In this document: positions 8,543-17,496 of the stretch, one piece after another
How the letters are laid out: each line of letters opens with the position of its first letter
Numbering within the stretch: position 1 is the stretch's first letter
NCBI RefSeq assembly: GCF_048087625.1
Contig: NZ_CP159805.1
Span: 1,488,001-1,552,000, forward strand
Length of the DNA: 64,000 nt
Direction of reading: 5' to 3'
Origin: Pseudothioglobus sp905182815
GTDB lineage: Bacteria > Pseudomonadota > Gammaproteobacteria > PS1 > Pseudothioglobaceae
Made by a program: the position numbers and the translations under genes
The notes under the pieces: model-generated
Database searches by the model: none
What the model saw: only the letters and a program-made list of their open reading frames with translations
What the model was told of the DNA's origin: nothing

Positions 8543-9748
8543 ATGTCTCAATTAGTACCGCCCCACGCAAGTAATGAACTCAAAATCCTCGCTTTAGGAG
8601 GAGATGCATTAAATTCAGAGCTGAAAAAAACAGATTCAATGGATAAATTGTTTTGTTCATCAAGAGAGTTTGGTGATTTGATCATGCTTGGTATTGGTGG
8701 TTTTACTCCTCTTGAAGGTTTCATGGGAAAAGCTGACTGGCTAAGTGTGTGTAAAAATATGGCATTGGACAATGGAACTTTTTGGCCTATCCCAATAACA
8801 CTTTCTACTGATAATGAAGATTTAAAAGTTGGTCAAGAAGTTGCTATTGTGTACGAAAAAAATAATGCAGTTATCGCTACAATGCTTATTTCTGAAAAAT
8901 ACTTAATTGACAAAGAGCTAGAGTGCAACGAAGTATTCAAGACTAGCGACATAAAACATCCTGGTGTTGCCTTAGTTATGGCCCAAGGTAAATACAATCT
9001 TGCTGGAGCTGTAAAAGTTTTATCAGATGGAGGATTTCCAAATCAATATGGTGACCTTTACATGACACCTTCTGAAACACGCGCATACTTTGTAAAAAAA
9101 GAATGGTCTACTATAGCTGCATTTCAAACTCGCAACCCTATGCATCGCTCGCATGAGTATTTAGCTAAAATTGCTATAGAGATATGCGATGGAGTAATGA
9201 TTCATTCAACTTTAGGAGAACTAAAGCCAGGCGACATTCCTGCTGATGTTCGGTCCAAATCTATTTCAGCATTAATTGAAAATTACTTTGTAGATAACAC
9301 TGTTCTCCAATCTGGATACCCATTGGACATGAGATACGCTGGTCCAAGGGAGGCATTACTTCATGCGCTATTCAGACAGAATTATGGGTGCTCTCATCTT
9401 ATAGTAGGACGCGATCATGCGGGTGTTGGAGATTATTATGGACCATTTGATGCTCACAATATTTTTGATGAAATTGACAATGGTCTGGCTACTAAGCCCT
9501 TAAAGATTGATTGGACATTTTGGTGTGAAAAATGTGCTGGAATGTCAAGCATGAAAACTTGCCCACATGATCAGGAAGACAGACTAATGCTTTCAGGCTC
9601 TAAATTAAGACATCTTCTTAGTGAAAACCTAGAAGTTCCTGATAATTTTTCAAGACCTGAAGTTGTTGAAATTCTTCGTAAGTACTATTCTAAAATTAAA
9701 GAAAGTGACAAAGTAAAAGTTGAGCTTAAAGGGCATTCTGCGAAATAG
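8543..9748 (+). CDS. sat: Sulfate adenylyltransferase (ATP sulfurylase, dissimilatory type)
   Basis: Interconverts APS plus pyrophosphate and ATP plus sulfate. In sulfur oxidizers it runs toward ATP formation as the last step of sulfite oxidation. The QTRNPMHRSHE active-site segment (about residue 195) and the GRDHAGVGDYYG segment (about residue 292) are the nucleotide and sulfate site motifs of the monofunctional homo-oligomeric Sat type, not CysDN. A C-terminal cysteine cluster (C-x2-C, then C, about residues 328-341) is also typical of the dissimilatory family. It is 401 residues with no APS-kinase domain. It leads the sat-aprMBA cluster. Confidence 0.95.
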   Translation: MSQLVPPHASNELKILALGGDALNSELKKTDSMDKLFCSSREFGDLIMLGIGGFTPLEGFMGKADWLSVCKNMALDNGTFWPIPITLSTDNEDLKVGQEVAIVYEKNNAVIATMLISEKYLIDKELECNEVFKTSDIKHPGVALVMAQGKYNLAGAVKVLSDGGFPNQYGDLYMTPSETRAYFVKKEWSTIAAFQTRNPMHRSHEYLAKIAIEICDGVMIHSTLGELKPGDIPADVRSKSISALIENYFVDNTVLQSGYPLDMRYAGPREALLHALFRQNYGCSHLIVGRDHAGVGDYYGPFDAHNIFDEIDNGLATKPLKIDWTFWCEKCAGMSSMKTCPHDQEDRLMLSGSKLRHLLSENLEVPDNFSRPEVVEILRKYYSKIKESDKVKVELKGHSAK

Positions 9749-9873
9749 ATGAAGATGAAATTAAATTTAATCAACAATCCTGGTCTATTAGTTATGAGTT
9801 TTCTGGTTCTATAAAAATTGAATTACAAATGCGCAAATATTCTACAATCTCATGCTCGGAAATATAGTGAATT

Positions 9874-9899
9874 TATTATGGATAAGGGCCTCCATAATA
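9874..9899 (+). promoter_or_regulatory. Perfect 9-bp inverted repeat in the aprM leader
   Basis: TATTATGGA and TCCATAATA are perfect complements separated by the 8-base loop TAAGGGCC, ending 25 bases before the aprM start codon. No T-tract follows, so it is not a standard terminator. It may be an mRNA 5' stabiliser, an operator half-site pair, or an RNA-protein element. Its function is not known. Confidence 0.5.
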
Positions 9900-9924
9900 C
9901 AACAACAAAAAGGAAAAATATAAT

Positions 9925-10719
9925 ATGATATCTATTAACCCATTTTCTGAAATTTCATCATTTATTCCATCTTTTGTAATGCAAACTTATGTAATTGCAA
10001 TGTTTGTTCTTGTTATAGGTGCCACGCTTTTTGATGTGGTTCATAAAAAGAGTGCTAAGTATTTCTTCAACAACTCAGTTAAAGCAAAAAAATCTGCAAC
10101 CAGAAACGTAGGCTCTGGAGAAAAAGTTTCTATTGCTTTTAAAACTGCAACCAATGAAATCTTAACCTCGTCAGAATTTTGCAGCACTAGAAGAAGATTG
10201 GCTCACCTTCTGACAATGTATGGATTTATCATTTTTGTCGTTGCGACAGTTGTAATGATTTTTTCTTACTCAACTCCTAACACAATGACTCCTTCAATTT
10301 GGCCATTAGCATGGCATTTAGGTGCAGCTATGCTTTGTGTTGGTGGTTATTGGTTTTGGTTCTTTATAAGAGTTGATGTTGCGGCTGAAGGTAATAAGTG
10401 GTACAGAGTAATTAGGGCAGACTTATTTGTTCTATCGCTCTTAGCTATGTCTACTTTTGCGCTCCTATGGTCTTACATGCAGTCCAATGGAATTAATATC
10501 TGGCAAACTCTATTTTTTGGCCTATTCATTGGGGCTAGCACTGTTCTATTTGGTGGTGTCTTATGGTCAAAATTTGCCCACATGTTTTATAAGCCTGCTG
10601 CAGCTTTTCAAAAACGAGTTACTAAAGCTGACGGTTCAAGAGAGAACCTTCCAGAACCTGCTGATATGCCAAAGAAATTTGGCCTTGGAATTGAGCGCGA
10701 AGCTCCAAGACATTACTAA
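9925..10719 (+). CDS. aprM: AprM, membrane anchor of APS reductase
   Basis: A 264-residue membrane protein with about five or six hydrophobic segments (from about residues 15, 85, 125, 165 and 195). It corresponds to the AprM anchor found next to aprBA in sulfur-oxidizing bacteria that lack the QmoABC complex. It is inferred to pass electrons from AprBA into the quinone pool. An arginine-rich loop and conserved histidines near the membrane segments (for example TRRRLAHLL, about residue 90) are compatible with haem or quinone binding. aprB starts 27 bases downstream after a GGAG ribosome-binding site. Confidence 0.88.
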   Translation: MISINPFSEISSFIPSFVMQTYVIAMFVLVIGATLFDVVHKKSAKYFFNNSVKAKKSATRNVGSGEKVSIAFKTATNEILTSSEFCSTRRRLAHLLTMYGFIIFVVATVVMIFSYSTPNTMTPSIWPLAWHLGAAMLCVGGYWFWFFIRVDVAAEGNKWYRVIRADLFVLSLLAMSTFALLWSYMQSNGINIWQTLFFGLFIGASTVLFGGVLWSKFAHMFYKPAAAFQKRVTKADGSRENLPEPADMPKKFGLGIEREAPRHY

Positions 10720-10746
10720 TAATAACTAATTTTCGGAGAAAATATT

Positions 10747-11217
10747 ATGCCAACTTTTGTATACATGACTAGATGCGATGGCTGTGGACACTGTGTAGAT
10801 ATCTGTCCATCTGACATTATGCACATCGACAAGACTATTCGACGTGCGGTCAATATTGAGCCAAACTTTTGCTGGGAGTGTTACTCGTGTGTTAAAGCAT
10901 GCCCTCAAAATGCAATTGATGTAAGAGGTTATGCTGACTTTGCTCCAATGGGCCATAGCGTAAGAGTTCTTCGTGAAGAAGAAAAAGGAACTATCTCTTG
11001 GAAAATTAAATTTAGAGATGGTCGTGAGAAAAACTTTGTTTCTCCAATTACTACGCAACCATGGGGTGAAAAAATTCCAAAACTTGCGGACTTAGAAGTT
11101 CCTGATCAAGCAGCACTTGATTCACAACTTTTATGTTTTGAGCCAGATGCTCTTAACATTGAAACTGGATTACCCGTAATAAATAAAGATAAGCTAAAAG
11201 AGGGAGTTTACTACTAA
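10747..11217 (+). CDS. aprB: Adenylylsulfate reductase, beta subunit
   Basis: Iron-sulfur subunit of APS reductase that relays electrons between the FAD of AprA and the membrane. Two [4Fe-4S] binding motifs are visible: CDGCGHCVDICP (about residues 10-21) and CWECYSCVKACP (about 39-50). A C-terminal segment embraces the alpha subunit in known structures. The 156-residue length is typical. Its TAA stop overlaps the aprA ATG (TAATG), so the two subunits are made in step. Confidence 0.96.
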   Translation: MPTFVYMTRCDGCGHCVDICPSDIMHIDKTIRRAVNIEPNFCWECYSCVKACPQNAIDVRGYADFAPMGHSVRVLREEEKGTISWKIKFRDGREKNFVSPITTQPWGEKIPKLADLEVPDQAALDSQLLCFEPDALNIETGLPVINKDKLKEGVYY

Positions 11218-13052
11218 TGGCTAAGAGAAAAACTGTTTGGGAAGACTGCGATATATTAGTTGTTGGTGGTGGTATGGCTGGAACTGGTGCTTCTTATGAG
11301 GCTAGATATTGGGGCCGTGATATGAGAATTATATGTGCCGAAAAAGCAAACATTGATCGAAGTGGTGCAGTAGCTCAAGGCCTTTATGCGATCAACTGCT
11401 ATATGGGAATGCAGTGGGATGAAAACCAACCCGAAGACCATGTTCGGTATGCACGTAATGACTTGATGGGATTAGTTCGTGAGGACCTTGCTTTTGATAT
11501 GGCTCGACATGTTGACTCTGCCGTTCACAAATTTGAAGAATGGGGCCTACCCATTATGAGAAATGAGGAGACTGGTCGTTACCAGCGCGAAGGTAAATGG
11601 CAAATAATGATTCACGGTGAAAGCTACAAACCTATCGTTGCAGAAGCGGCACGCAAGTCAGTAGACAAAATTTATAACCGAATTATGATTACGCATCTTT
11701 TAATGGATGAGGCTAAGGAAAATAGAGTTGGTGGAGCAGTTGGCTTTAATTGCCGTACTGGTGATTATCATGTTTTCCGTGCCAAAGCAGTAATTGTAGG
11801 AGCAGGTGGTGCCTCTCATATCTTTAAGCCTCGTTCAGTAGGTGAAGGAATGGGAAGGACTTGGTATGCTCCATGGAGTAGTGGTTCAGCCTATGCGCTT
11901 CCAATTCAGGTAGGCGCTAAGATGACGCAGATGGAAAACCGTATTGTGTTAACCCGATTTAAAGATGGTTATGGGCCAGTTGGTGCATATTTTCTCCACC
12001 TCAAAACATATACTCAAAATACTTACGGTGAAGAGTACGAATCTAAGTGGTATGAACACACTAAAGCTATGGTTGGTGAATATATTGATCATACTCCGAC
12101 GCCTACATGTTTACGAAATCATGCGTTTATAGAAGAAGTTAAAGCTGGTAGAGGACCAATTCACATGGTCACCATGGAAGCTTTTCAAGATCCGCATCTA
12201 GAAGTCATTGGATGGGAAAACTTCCTAGGAATGACTGTAGGTCAAGCAGTTGTTTGGGCTTCTCAAAATATTGATCCTAAATATACTAATCCTGAACTAA
12301 CTACATCTGAACCTTACGTAATGGGCTCTCATGCTACTTGTTCTGGTGCATGGGTCAGTGGACCTGAAGATATTTCCCCGCCTGAGTATTTCTGGGGATA
12401 CAACCGAATGCTAACTGTTGAAGGCCTCTTTGGTGCTGGTGATACTGTTGGAGGAACTGCCCATAAATTTTCCTCAGGCTCGTTTACTGAAGGCAGAATA
12501 GCTGCAAAAGCAGCCGTTAAATATATTCAAGATATGGGTGATGACAAGATTCAAGTTAGCAACAAACAGTGTGATGATCTGAAAGAGATTATTTATAAAC
12601 CATTAGAAAACTATACAGTGGGTCGTAATGAAATTACTGCTGGTACAGTATCGCCAAGTTATATATTGCCTATTCAAGGACTCCAACGTCTTGAGAAAAT
12701 TATGGATGAATATTGTGGTGGTATTGGTGTTAACTATATGACGAATGGAAACCTACTTACAAAATGTATTGAGCTCTTAGAAATATTGCAAGAAGATCTA
12801 GAGCATATAGGTGCTGAAGATCTTCATCAGCTTATGCGTGGATGGGAATTAAGACATCGCACAATTACTTCAGAATGTGTTGCACAGCATACGTTATTTC
12901 GTGAAGAAACGCGCTGGCCAGGTTATTACTATAGAGGCGATCACATGAAATTAGATGATGAGAATTGGCATTGCCTAACTGTTTCTAGACGTGATCCAAA
13001 AACTGCTAAATGGACTATGGAAAAAGCGCCACTTTATCATATAGTTGATTAA
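11217..13052 (+). CDS. aprA: Adenylylsulfate reductase, alpha subunit
   Basis: FAD-containing catalytic subunit. In this setting it oxidises sulfite with AMP to APS, running in reverse of the sulfate-reducer direction. The dinucleotide-binding GGGMAGTG motif is at about residues 17-24, and a second FAD-contacting SSGSFTEGR segment is at about 420. The 611-residue length fits the family. Together with aprM and sat, this is the oxidative-type arrangement. A stem-loop follows the stop codon. Confidence 0.96.
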   Translation: MAKRKTVWEDCDILVVGGGMAGTGASYEARYWGRDMRIICAEKANIDRSGAVAQGLYAINCYMGMQWDENQPEDHVRYARNDLMGLVREDLAFDMARHVDSAVHKFEEWGLPIMRNEETGRYQREGKWQIMIHGESYKPIVAEAARKSVDKIYNRIMITHLLMDEAKENRVGGAVGFNCRTGDYHVFRAKAVIVGAGGASHIFKPRSVGEGMGRTWYAPWSSGSAYALPIQVGAKMTQMENRIVLTRFKDGYGPVGAYFLHLKTYTQNTYGEEYESKWYEHTKAMVGEYIDHTPTPTCLRNHAFIEEVKAGRGPIHMVTMEAFQDPHLEVIGWENFLGMTVGQAVVWASQNIDPKYTNPELTTSEPYVMGSHATCSGAWVSGPEDISPPEYFWGYNRMLTVEGLFGAGDTVGGTAHKFSSGSFTEGRIAAKAAVKYIQDMGDDKIQVSNKQCDDLKEIIYKPLENYTVGRNEITAGTVSPSYILPIQGLQRLEKIMDEYCGGIGVNYMTNGNLLTKCIELLEILQEDLEHIGAEDLHQLMRGWELRHRTITSECVAQHTLFREETRWPGYYYRGDHMKLDDENWHCLTVSRRDPKTAKWTMEKAPLYHIVD

Positions 13053-13074
13053 TCAGATTTAAAGTATCTTGAAG

Positions 13075-13097
13075 TGGGGTCTCAATTTGTGGCCCCA
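13075..13097 (+). terminator. Hairpin after aprA, possible terminator
   Basis: A 7-base-pair stem (TGGGGTC with GGCCCCA, one T-G wobble) around a 9-base loop lies 22 bases after the aprA stop. It lacks a T-run, so it may instead protect the 3' end of the apr message or attenuate read-through into the next gene. Confidence 0.35.
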
Positions 13098-13155
13098 ATA
13101 ATAATGCTATTAGATTATCATACAATCCAAACTTAAAAACTACAAGGTGAACTAA

Positions 13156-13506
13156 ATGAATCTTCTTGAGAAAACTAATGAAGAAATACTTGAAATTGCA
13201 GATCCTTTGATGGATGAGTTAGTTACATCATCGAATAAACGAGATTACCTGGGCTTTATTAAACACTTTTCAAAAGAAATGTTGATGGGTGCAAATGAGA
13301 TTGAAATGGGTAAGCAGTGGACAAAAAATAAAATGTTATCAAGCTTATCTGTTGAAAGAGAGTTCTTAGGCTGCCTTAGAAGAGGCGATCATGTTTCAAT
13401 TCTATATAAGCAAACTAGTGATGAAGTTCCTGGAGAATTTTTAGGTCGACTTGTTCTAGGTATTCAGGACTCTGAAGTCAAAATATTTGGTGCAACTATT
13501 TTTTAA
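13156..13506 (+). CDS. Conserved-looking hypothetical protein downstream of aprA
   Basis: A 116-residue acidic soluble protein with no signal peptide or membrane segment and no family I recognise. The N-terminal half looks helical and the C-terminal half is rich in beta-forming residues. That pattern is compatible with a small NTF2/cystatin-like alpha+beta fold, but this is only an impression. A good ribosome-binding site (AAGGTG) precedes the ATG. It lies about 100 bases behind aprA on the same strand and could be co-expressed with it. Confidence 0.6.
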   Translation: MNLLEKTNEEILEIADPLMDELVTSSNKRDYLGFIKHFSKEMLMGANEIEMGKQWTKNKMLSSLSVEREFLGCLRRGDHVSILYKQTSDEVPGEFLGRLVLGIQDSEVKIFGATIF

Positions 13507-13565
13507 TACTTCTTTAAATTATTGAATTCGAATCTGAATACTCAATCTATTACACTATTACAAAT

Positions 13566-14036
13566 ATGAGCGAAACAATCTCCATAAACAAATTTGTTGA
13601 ACTAACTTATAGAATCATAGATCAATCTAATGGTGAAGTTATAGAACAGGTCGAAGAGCCATTAGGGTATGTTCAAGGAGATAATTCATTATTATTCAAT
13701 CAGGTAACCAAAGAGCTTGAAGGCAAATGTGTTGGTGATGAAGTAGAGATTTTGCTGAAAGCAGAAGATGCCTTTGGAAAAAAGGCTGATGAACTAATTT
13801 TTACAGATGATATCAATAATGTTCCAGTGGAATATAGATTTATTGGAGCATCCGTTACTATGCAAAATGATAAAGGTGGCACTAAAGATTTCATAGTTTC
13901 AAGTATCGAAGACGGAAAACTCACAATTGATGGTAATCACCCTCTTGCAGGCAAAGATATTATTTTTTATGTGGAGATTTTATCAATTCGTGAAGCAACC
14001 GCTGATGAAATCATTGAGGGTGGAAAGTTAGATTAA
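13566..14036 (+). CDS. FKBP-type peptidyl-prolyl cis-trans isomerase, SlyD-like
   Basis: A cytoplasmic isomerase and chaperone of 156 residues with the SlyD-type layout. A split FKBP domain surrounds an insert-in-flap domain that begins after the DAFGKK segment (about residue 73). It lacks the long histidine- and cysteine-rich metal-binding tail of E. coli SlyD, so a role in nickel metabolism is not supported. It converges with the phosphodiesterase gene, the two overlapping by 4 bases at their stops. Confidence 0.82.
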   Translation: MSETISINKFVELTYRIIDQSNGEVIEQVEEPLGYVQGDNSLLFNQVTKELEGKCVGDEVEILLKAEDAFGKKADELIFTDDINNVPVEYRFIGASVTMQNDKGGTKDFIVSSIEDGKLTIDGNHPLAGKDIIFYVEILSIREATADEIIEGGKLD

Positions 14037-14521
14037 GAAAAAATATCGTCATAGATATATTGCTCAATATTCCATTCTTTTTGACTTTCAATAGTCAGCG
14101 TTAGACATCTTGCAGCCCCATAATTTCGAATTTTTCCAGCAGAACCTGGATTTATAACCCAAGGTGTTTGCTGTTTATCAATAACTTGTTTGTGAGTATG
14201 TCCGTATATGATGACCTTTGAATCTGGGTAAGTAGCCCTCAAAGAATCATGACTTGGCTGAACATGTCCATGTAAATGGCCATGCTCTATTGCTATGCTG
14301 CCTCCAGGAAACTCTACTAACTCAACCTCACCAAAAGAAGATATATGCTGATCATTGTTACCCTTTACGGCAATCATTTTTTGCTTTGGGTTTAATGCAG
14401 ACAAAGAACTTTCATCTATGATATCCCCTGCATGAATGACAAAGTCACAATCATTCATGAGATCTATTACTTCTGGATGGATTGCTCCGTGAGTATCTGA
14501 CAGGATGCCAATTTTTATCAC
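14033..14521 (-). CDS. YfcE/MJ0936-family metallophosphoesterase
   Basis: A 162-residue calcineurin-like phosphodiesterase. The metal-binding blocks appear in order: D-T-H (about residues 8-10), G-D near 32, G-N-N-D (about 53-56), E-H-G-H (about 78-81) and G-H-T-H (about 108-111). The physiological substrate is unknown for most of the family. It is the last gene of the minus-strand run starting at efp; its start overlaps the argG stop by one base. Confidence 0.88.
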   Translation of the reverse strand: MIKIGILSDTHGAIHPEVIDLMNDCDFVIHAGDIIDESSLSALNPKQKMIAVKGNNDQHISSFGEVELVEFPGGSIAIEHGHLHGHVQPSHDSLRATYPDSKVIIYGHTHKQVIDKQQTPWVINPGSAGKIRNYGAARCLTLTIESQKEWNIEQYIYDDIFS

Positions 14522-15717
14522 TATTGGAGTGACTTTAATCTCAATCGAAGCGCATTAAGTTTGATAAAGCCCTCAGCATCTTTCTGATCATATGCACCAC
14601 CGTCATCTTCAAAGGTTGCAATTTTTTCACTAAATAAGCTATTATCTGATTTACGGCCAACTACTGAAGTATTACCTTTATAAAGTTTCAGTCTTACTAT
14701 CCCACTAACAGTTTCTTGCGAGGCATCAATTGCTGCTTGCAGCATTTCACGCTCTGGTGCAAACCAAAAACCATTATAAATAAGCTTGGCGTACTTTGGC
14801 ATTAACTCATCTTTAAGGTGTGCAGCTTCTCTGTCTAAAGTAAGTGATTCGATAGCACGATGAGCTCTTAACATAATCGTACCAGCGGGTGTTTCATAAC
14901 ATCCACGAGATTTCATGCCAACAAAACGATTCTCTACAATATCAAGCCTACCAATCCCATGCGCACCACCTAGTTTGTTGAGTTCTTCCATGACTTGAGC
15001 TGGCGACATTGATTCACCATTTATAGCAATGATGTCGCCTTTTTCATAAGTTAACTCAATATATTCAGCGCGATCTGGAGCCTCTTCAGGGGAGACTGTC
15101 CAGCGCCACATTTCATCCTCTGCTTCCTGCCATGGATCCTCAAGCAAGTCACCCTCATAAGAAATATGAAGTAAGTTAGCATCCATTGAGTATGGTGATT
15201 TCTTTGATTGCTTTTTATAGTCTACTTCAATATTATGCTCTTCAGCATATTTCATTAAGCTCTCACGTGAAGATAGATCCCATTCACGCCAAGGTGCAAT
15301 AATTTTAATTTCTGCATTCATAGCATATGCACTTAGTTCAAACCTTACTTGATCATTGCCTTTTCCTGTTGCTCCATGAGAGATTGCATCTGCACCAACT
15401 TCTTTGGCAATTTCAACCAGCCGCTTAGAGATTAAAGGTCGTGCAATAGACGTGCCTAAAAGATACTCCCCTTCATAAATAGCATTTGCTCGAAACATTG
15501 GAAAAACAAAATCACGTGCAAACTCTTCACGTAAATCTTCGATATAAATTTCCTTTATCCCCATGGCTTTAGCTTTAAGACGAGCTGGTTCAACTTCTTC
15601 ACCCTGACCAATATCTGCTGTAAAGGTTACTACTTCACAATCATATGTTTCCTGTAACCATTTAGCAATAATGCTAGTATCTAATCCACCCGAGTATGCT
15701 AATACGACTTTATTCAT
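14521..15717 (-). CDS. argG: Argininosuccinate synthase
   Basis: Condenses citrulline with aspartate using ATP, the penultimate step of arginine synthesis. The N-terminal P-loop motif AYSGGLDTS (about residues 7-15) is the family signature. The 398-residue length matches the type 1 enzyme. It overlaps both neighbours by one base, implying coupled translation with the DUF2914 gene upstream and the phosphodiesterase downstream. No argH is in the window. Confidence 0.95.
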   Translation of the reverse strand: MNKVVLAYSGGLDTSIIAKWLQETYDCEVVTFTADIGQGEEVEPARLKAKAMGIKEIYIEDLREEFARDFVFPMFRANAIYEGEYLLGTSIARPLISKRLVEIAKEVGADAISHGATGKGNDQVRFELSAYAMNAEIKIIAPWREWDLSSRESLMKYAEEHNIEVDYKKQSKKSPYSMDANLLHISYEGDLLEDPWQEAEDEMWRWTVSPEEAPDRAEYIELTYEKGDIIAINGESMSPAQVMEELNKLGGAHGIGRLDIVENRFVGMKSRGCYETPAGTIMLRAHRAIESLTLDREAAHLKDELMPKYAKLIYNGFWFAPEREMLQAAIDASQETVSGIVRLKLYKGNTSVVGRKSDNSLFSEKIATFEDDGGAYDQKDAEGFIKLNALRLRLKSLQ

Positions 15718-16109
15718 TATTTTTCTATGTAGTTAAATTCTTTTTTATAAAGCACTTCATTTTCAGAAGTAACGACTTCGACTATCCATTTTCCTGTCCA
15801 GGTATGCCAAAGATTTTTTGATGACCAAACCCTCCAACGAGGGCCTTTAATATCAAAAATAACATCGGCCATCACTTTATTATTATATATCCAGCGATGC
15901 TTAACACTTGTACCTTGAAGATTACGAATGTTTGTAAAAAAATAGATTTTACCCAAAGAATTGTCAAGCTCTCCAACAATATTAAAGGGCTCTCTGTCTA
16001 CAATCTCTGTCGCAAATTCTGCATTAGAAATATTTTGATGTGGCCATTCATTTGCAAATACATTAGAAAATAAAAATACACTGAGCATTAATACGGTTAA
16101 TTTTTTCAT
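15717..16109 (-). CDS. Exported DUF2914 domain protein
   Basis: A 130-residue protein with a clear signal peptide (about residues 1-19, ending in VFANE). It is followed by a beta-rich domain with the tryptophan-rich RWRVWSSKNL and GKWIVEVV motifs of DUF2914. The domain is inferred to act in the periplasm; its function is unknown. It begins directly after the YcgN-like gene stop (no gap) and shares one base with argG, so it belongs to the efp-to-yfcE run. Confidence 0.8.
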   Translation of the reverse strand: MKKLTVLMLSVFLFSNVFANEWPHQNISNAEFATEIVDREPFNIVGELDNSLGKIYFFTNIRNLQGTSVKHRWIYNNKVMADVIFDIKGPRWRVWSSKNLWHTWTGKWIVEVVTSENEVLYKKEFNYIEK

Positions 16110-16559
16110 TTAGTCCACCCAATTTATAATATGTTCAAATAAAAGATCTTTTGAAACTTCATTATCTCTATACGTTCTTCCTCTTACAGAAATACCTGCC
16201 AAATGAACACTATTCTTATCCCCACTTATTAGTGGGTGCCACATAGGTAACTCTTTCCCTTCGTATAGAAGTCGATATGCACATGTACTTGGAAGCCAAT
16301 TAAACTTTTTTCCCCAATCTGGCTTAATACTTAAGCAGTCTGGAACATATTTCTGACGGTTGTCGTAGTGTGGACAAGAGCACTCCTCTTCATCTAAATA
16401 ATGACAGGCGACATCTGTAAAGTAGATCTTTCCAGAATCCTCATCTTCCAGCTTATGTAAGCAGCATCTTCCACAGCCATCACAGAGCGACTCCCACTCC
16501 TTAGAACTCATCTGAGATAAAGTTTTATTTTTCCAGAAAGGTTTATCTAAATTTTCCAA
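16110..16559 (-). CDS. YcgN family cysteine-cluster protein (UPF0260)
   Basis: A 149-residue protein with a CDGCGRCC-type cysteine cluster (about residues 27-34), further cysteines near 52, 60, 62 and 74, and a late cysteine near 93. This is the zinc- or iron-chelating pattern of the YcgN/YkgJ family. The molecular role is not established. It lies between epmA and the DUF2914 gene. Confidence 0.88.
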   Translation of the reverse strand: MENLDKPFWKNKTLSQMSSKEWESLCDGCGRCCLHKLEDEDSGKIYFTDVACHYLDEEECSCPHYDNRQKYVPDCLSIKPDWGKKFNWLPSTCAYRLLYEGKELPMWHPLISGDKNSVHLAGISVRGRTYRDNEVSKDLLFEHIINWVD

Positions 16560-16597
16560 AGTTTTTTATCAATTACCATTGCTAGTCGATACAATAA

Positions 16598-17485
16598 TTA
16601 TAAACTTATTGAAGAAAATAATCTTTCAATTCCAATAGCTACGCCAGAACAATGTGGAAGGCCAACTTTTATATCTCTCAAAAACTCCTCATCAACTAAT
16701 AACTTTTTCTTTTCAATCATTTTTCTTTTATATAACTCGTTATTGAATCGATCTCGATATTCATCAGCAGATTGTATTTCTTCATAACCATTAGCAATTT
16801 CAATACCATTTATATACAATTCAAAGCGATGGGCGATAGGGCCATCAATTTTTGCAAGTGCTGACTGCTCTTTAGGGTAATCATAAATAAAGCAAATAGG
16901 GATTTGACTTATCTTTGGCTCAATGAGATGCACAAAAAGAAGGGTTTGAAGATCCTCAATCCAGTCATAATCTGAATTTAAACCTAATGAATTTGCAATT
17001 TTCTTTAGGTCTTCCAGATCAGCATTTAATATATCAATATTGCCATACTCAAAAAAAGCTTGTGCGTATGATATTTTAATTGCAGCATCAGTCTTCCCAA
17101 GCATTTTTAGTAAATCTATAATTTCGTCAACCAAAGAATGCATATCGAAATCAATACGGTAGAACTCCAGCATTGTAAATTCGTTAGAGTTATTACTCCC
17201 ATATTCATTATCTCTATATACTTGGCAAATTTGAAATATATCTCCGCTTCCTTTGGATAAAAGTCGCTTCATTTCTAACTCAGGAGATGTATGTAAATAT
17301 AGATCAGTTGGCCTAGAGATATCACGATTAACTTTCATTTCAATGCTATCAATATAGACATCGGTTGAAGGATAGAACAAAAGGGAAGGAGTTTTTACTT
17401 CAGTGACCTTACGAGAATAAAAAAATTCCCTAATTTTTATGATTAAATCTTGATAATGAACTAGATTTTTTTTTACTTTGGACAT
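16598..17485 (-). CDS. epmA: Elongation factor P--(R)-beta-lysine ligase
   Basis: A class II lysyl-tRNA-synthetase paralogue that attaches beta-lysine to the conserved lysine of EF-P. The 295 residues contain only the catalytic core, with no anticodon-binding OB domain. Class II motifs are seen as YRDNE (motif 2 region, about residue 90) and GVAIGIERL (motif 3, about 281-289). It follows efp by 11 bases, so the modifier and its substrate are co-expressed. The lysine 2,3-aminomutase EpmB is not in the window. Confidence 0.93.
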   Translation of the reverse strand: MSKVKKNLVHYQDLIIKIREFFYSRKVTEVKTPSLLFYPSTDVYIDSIEMKVNRDISRPTDLYLHTSPELEMKRLLSKGSGDIFQICQVYRDNEYGSNNSNEFTMLEFYRIDFDMHSLVDEIIDLLKMLGKTDAAIKISYAQAFFEYGNIDILNADLEDLKKIANSLGLNSDYDWIEDLQTLLFVHLIEPKISQIPICFIYDYPKEQSALAKIDGPIAHRFELYINGIEIANGYEEIQSADEYRDRFNNELYKRKMIEKKKLLVDEEFLRDIKVGLPHCSGVAIGIERLFSSISL

Positions 17486-17496
17486 GTCAGCCTATA

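Noticed and set aside
9748..9813. Short frame directly after sat (about 21 codons)
   Set aside because: No ribosome-binding site and no family resemblance. It is probably chance.
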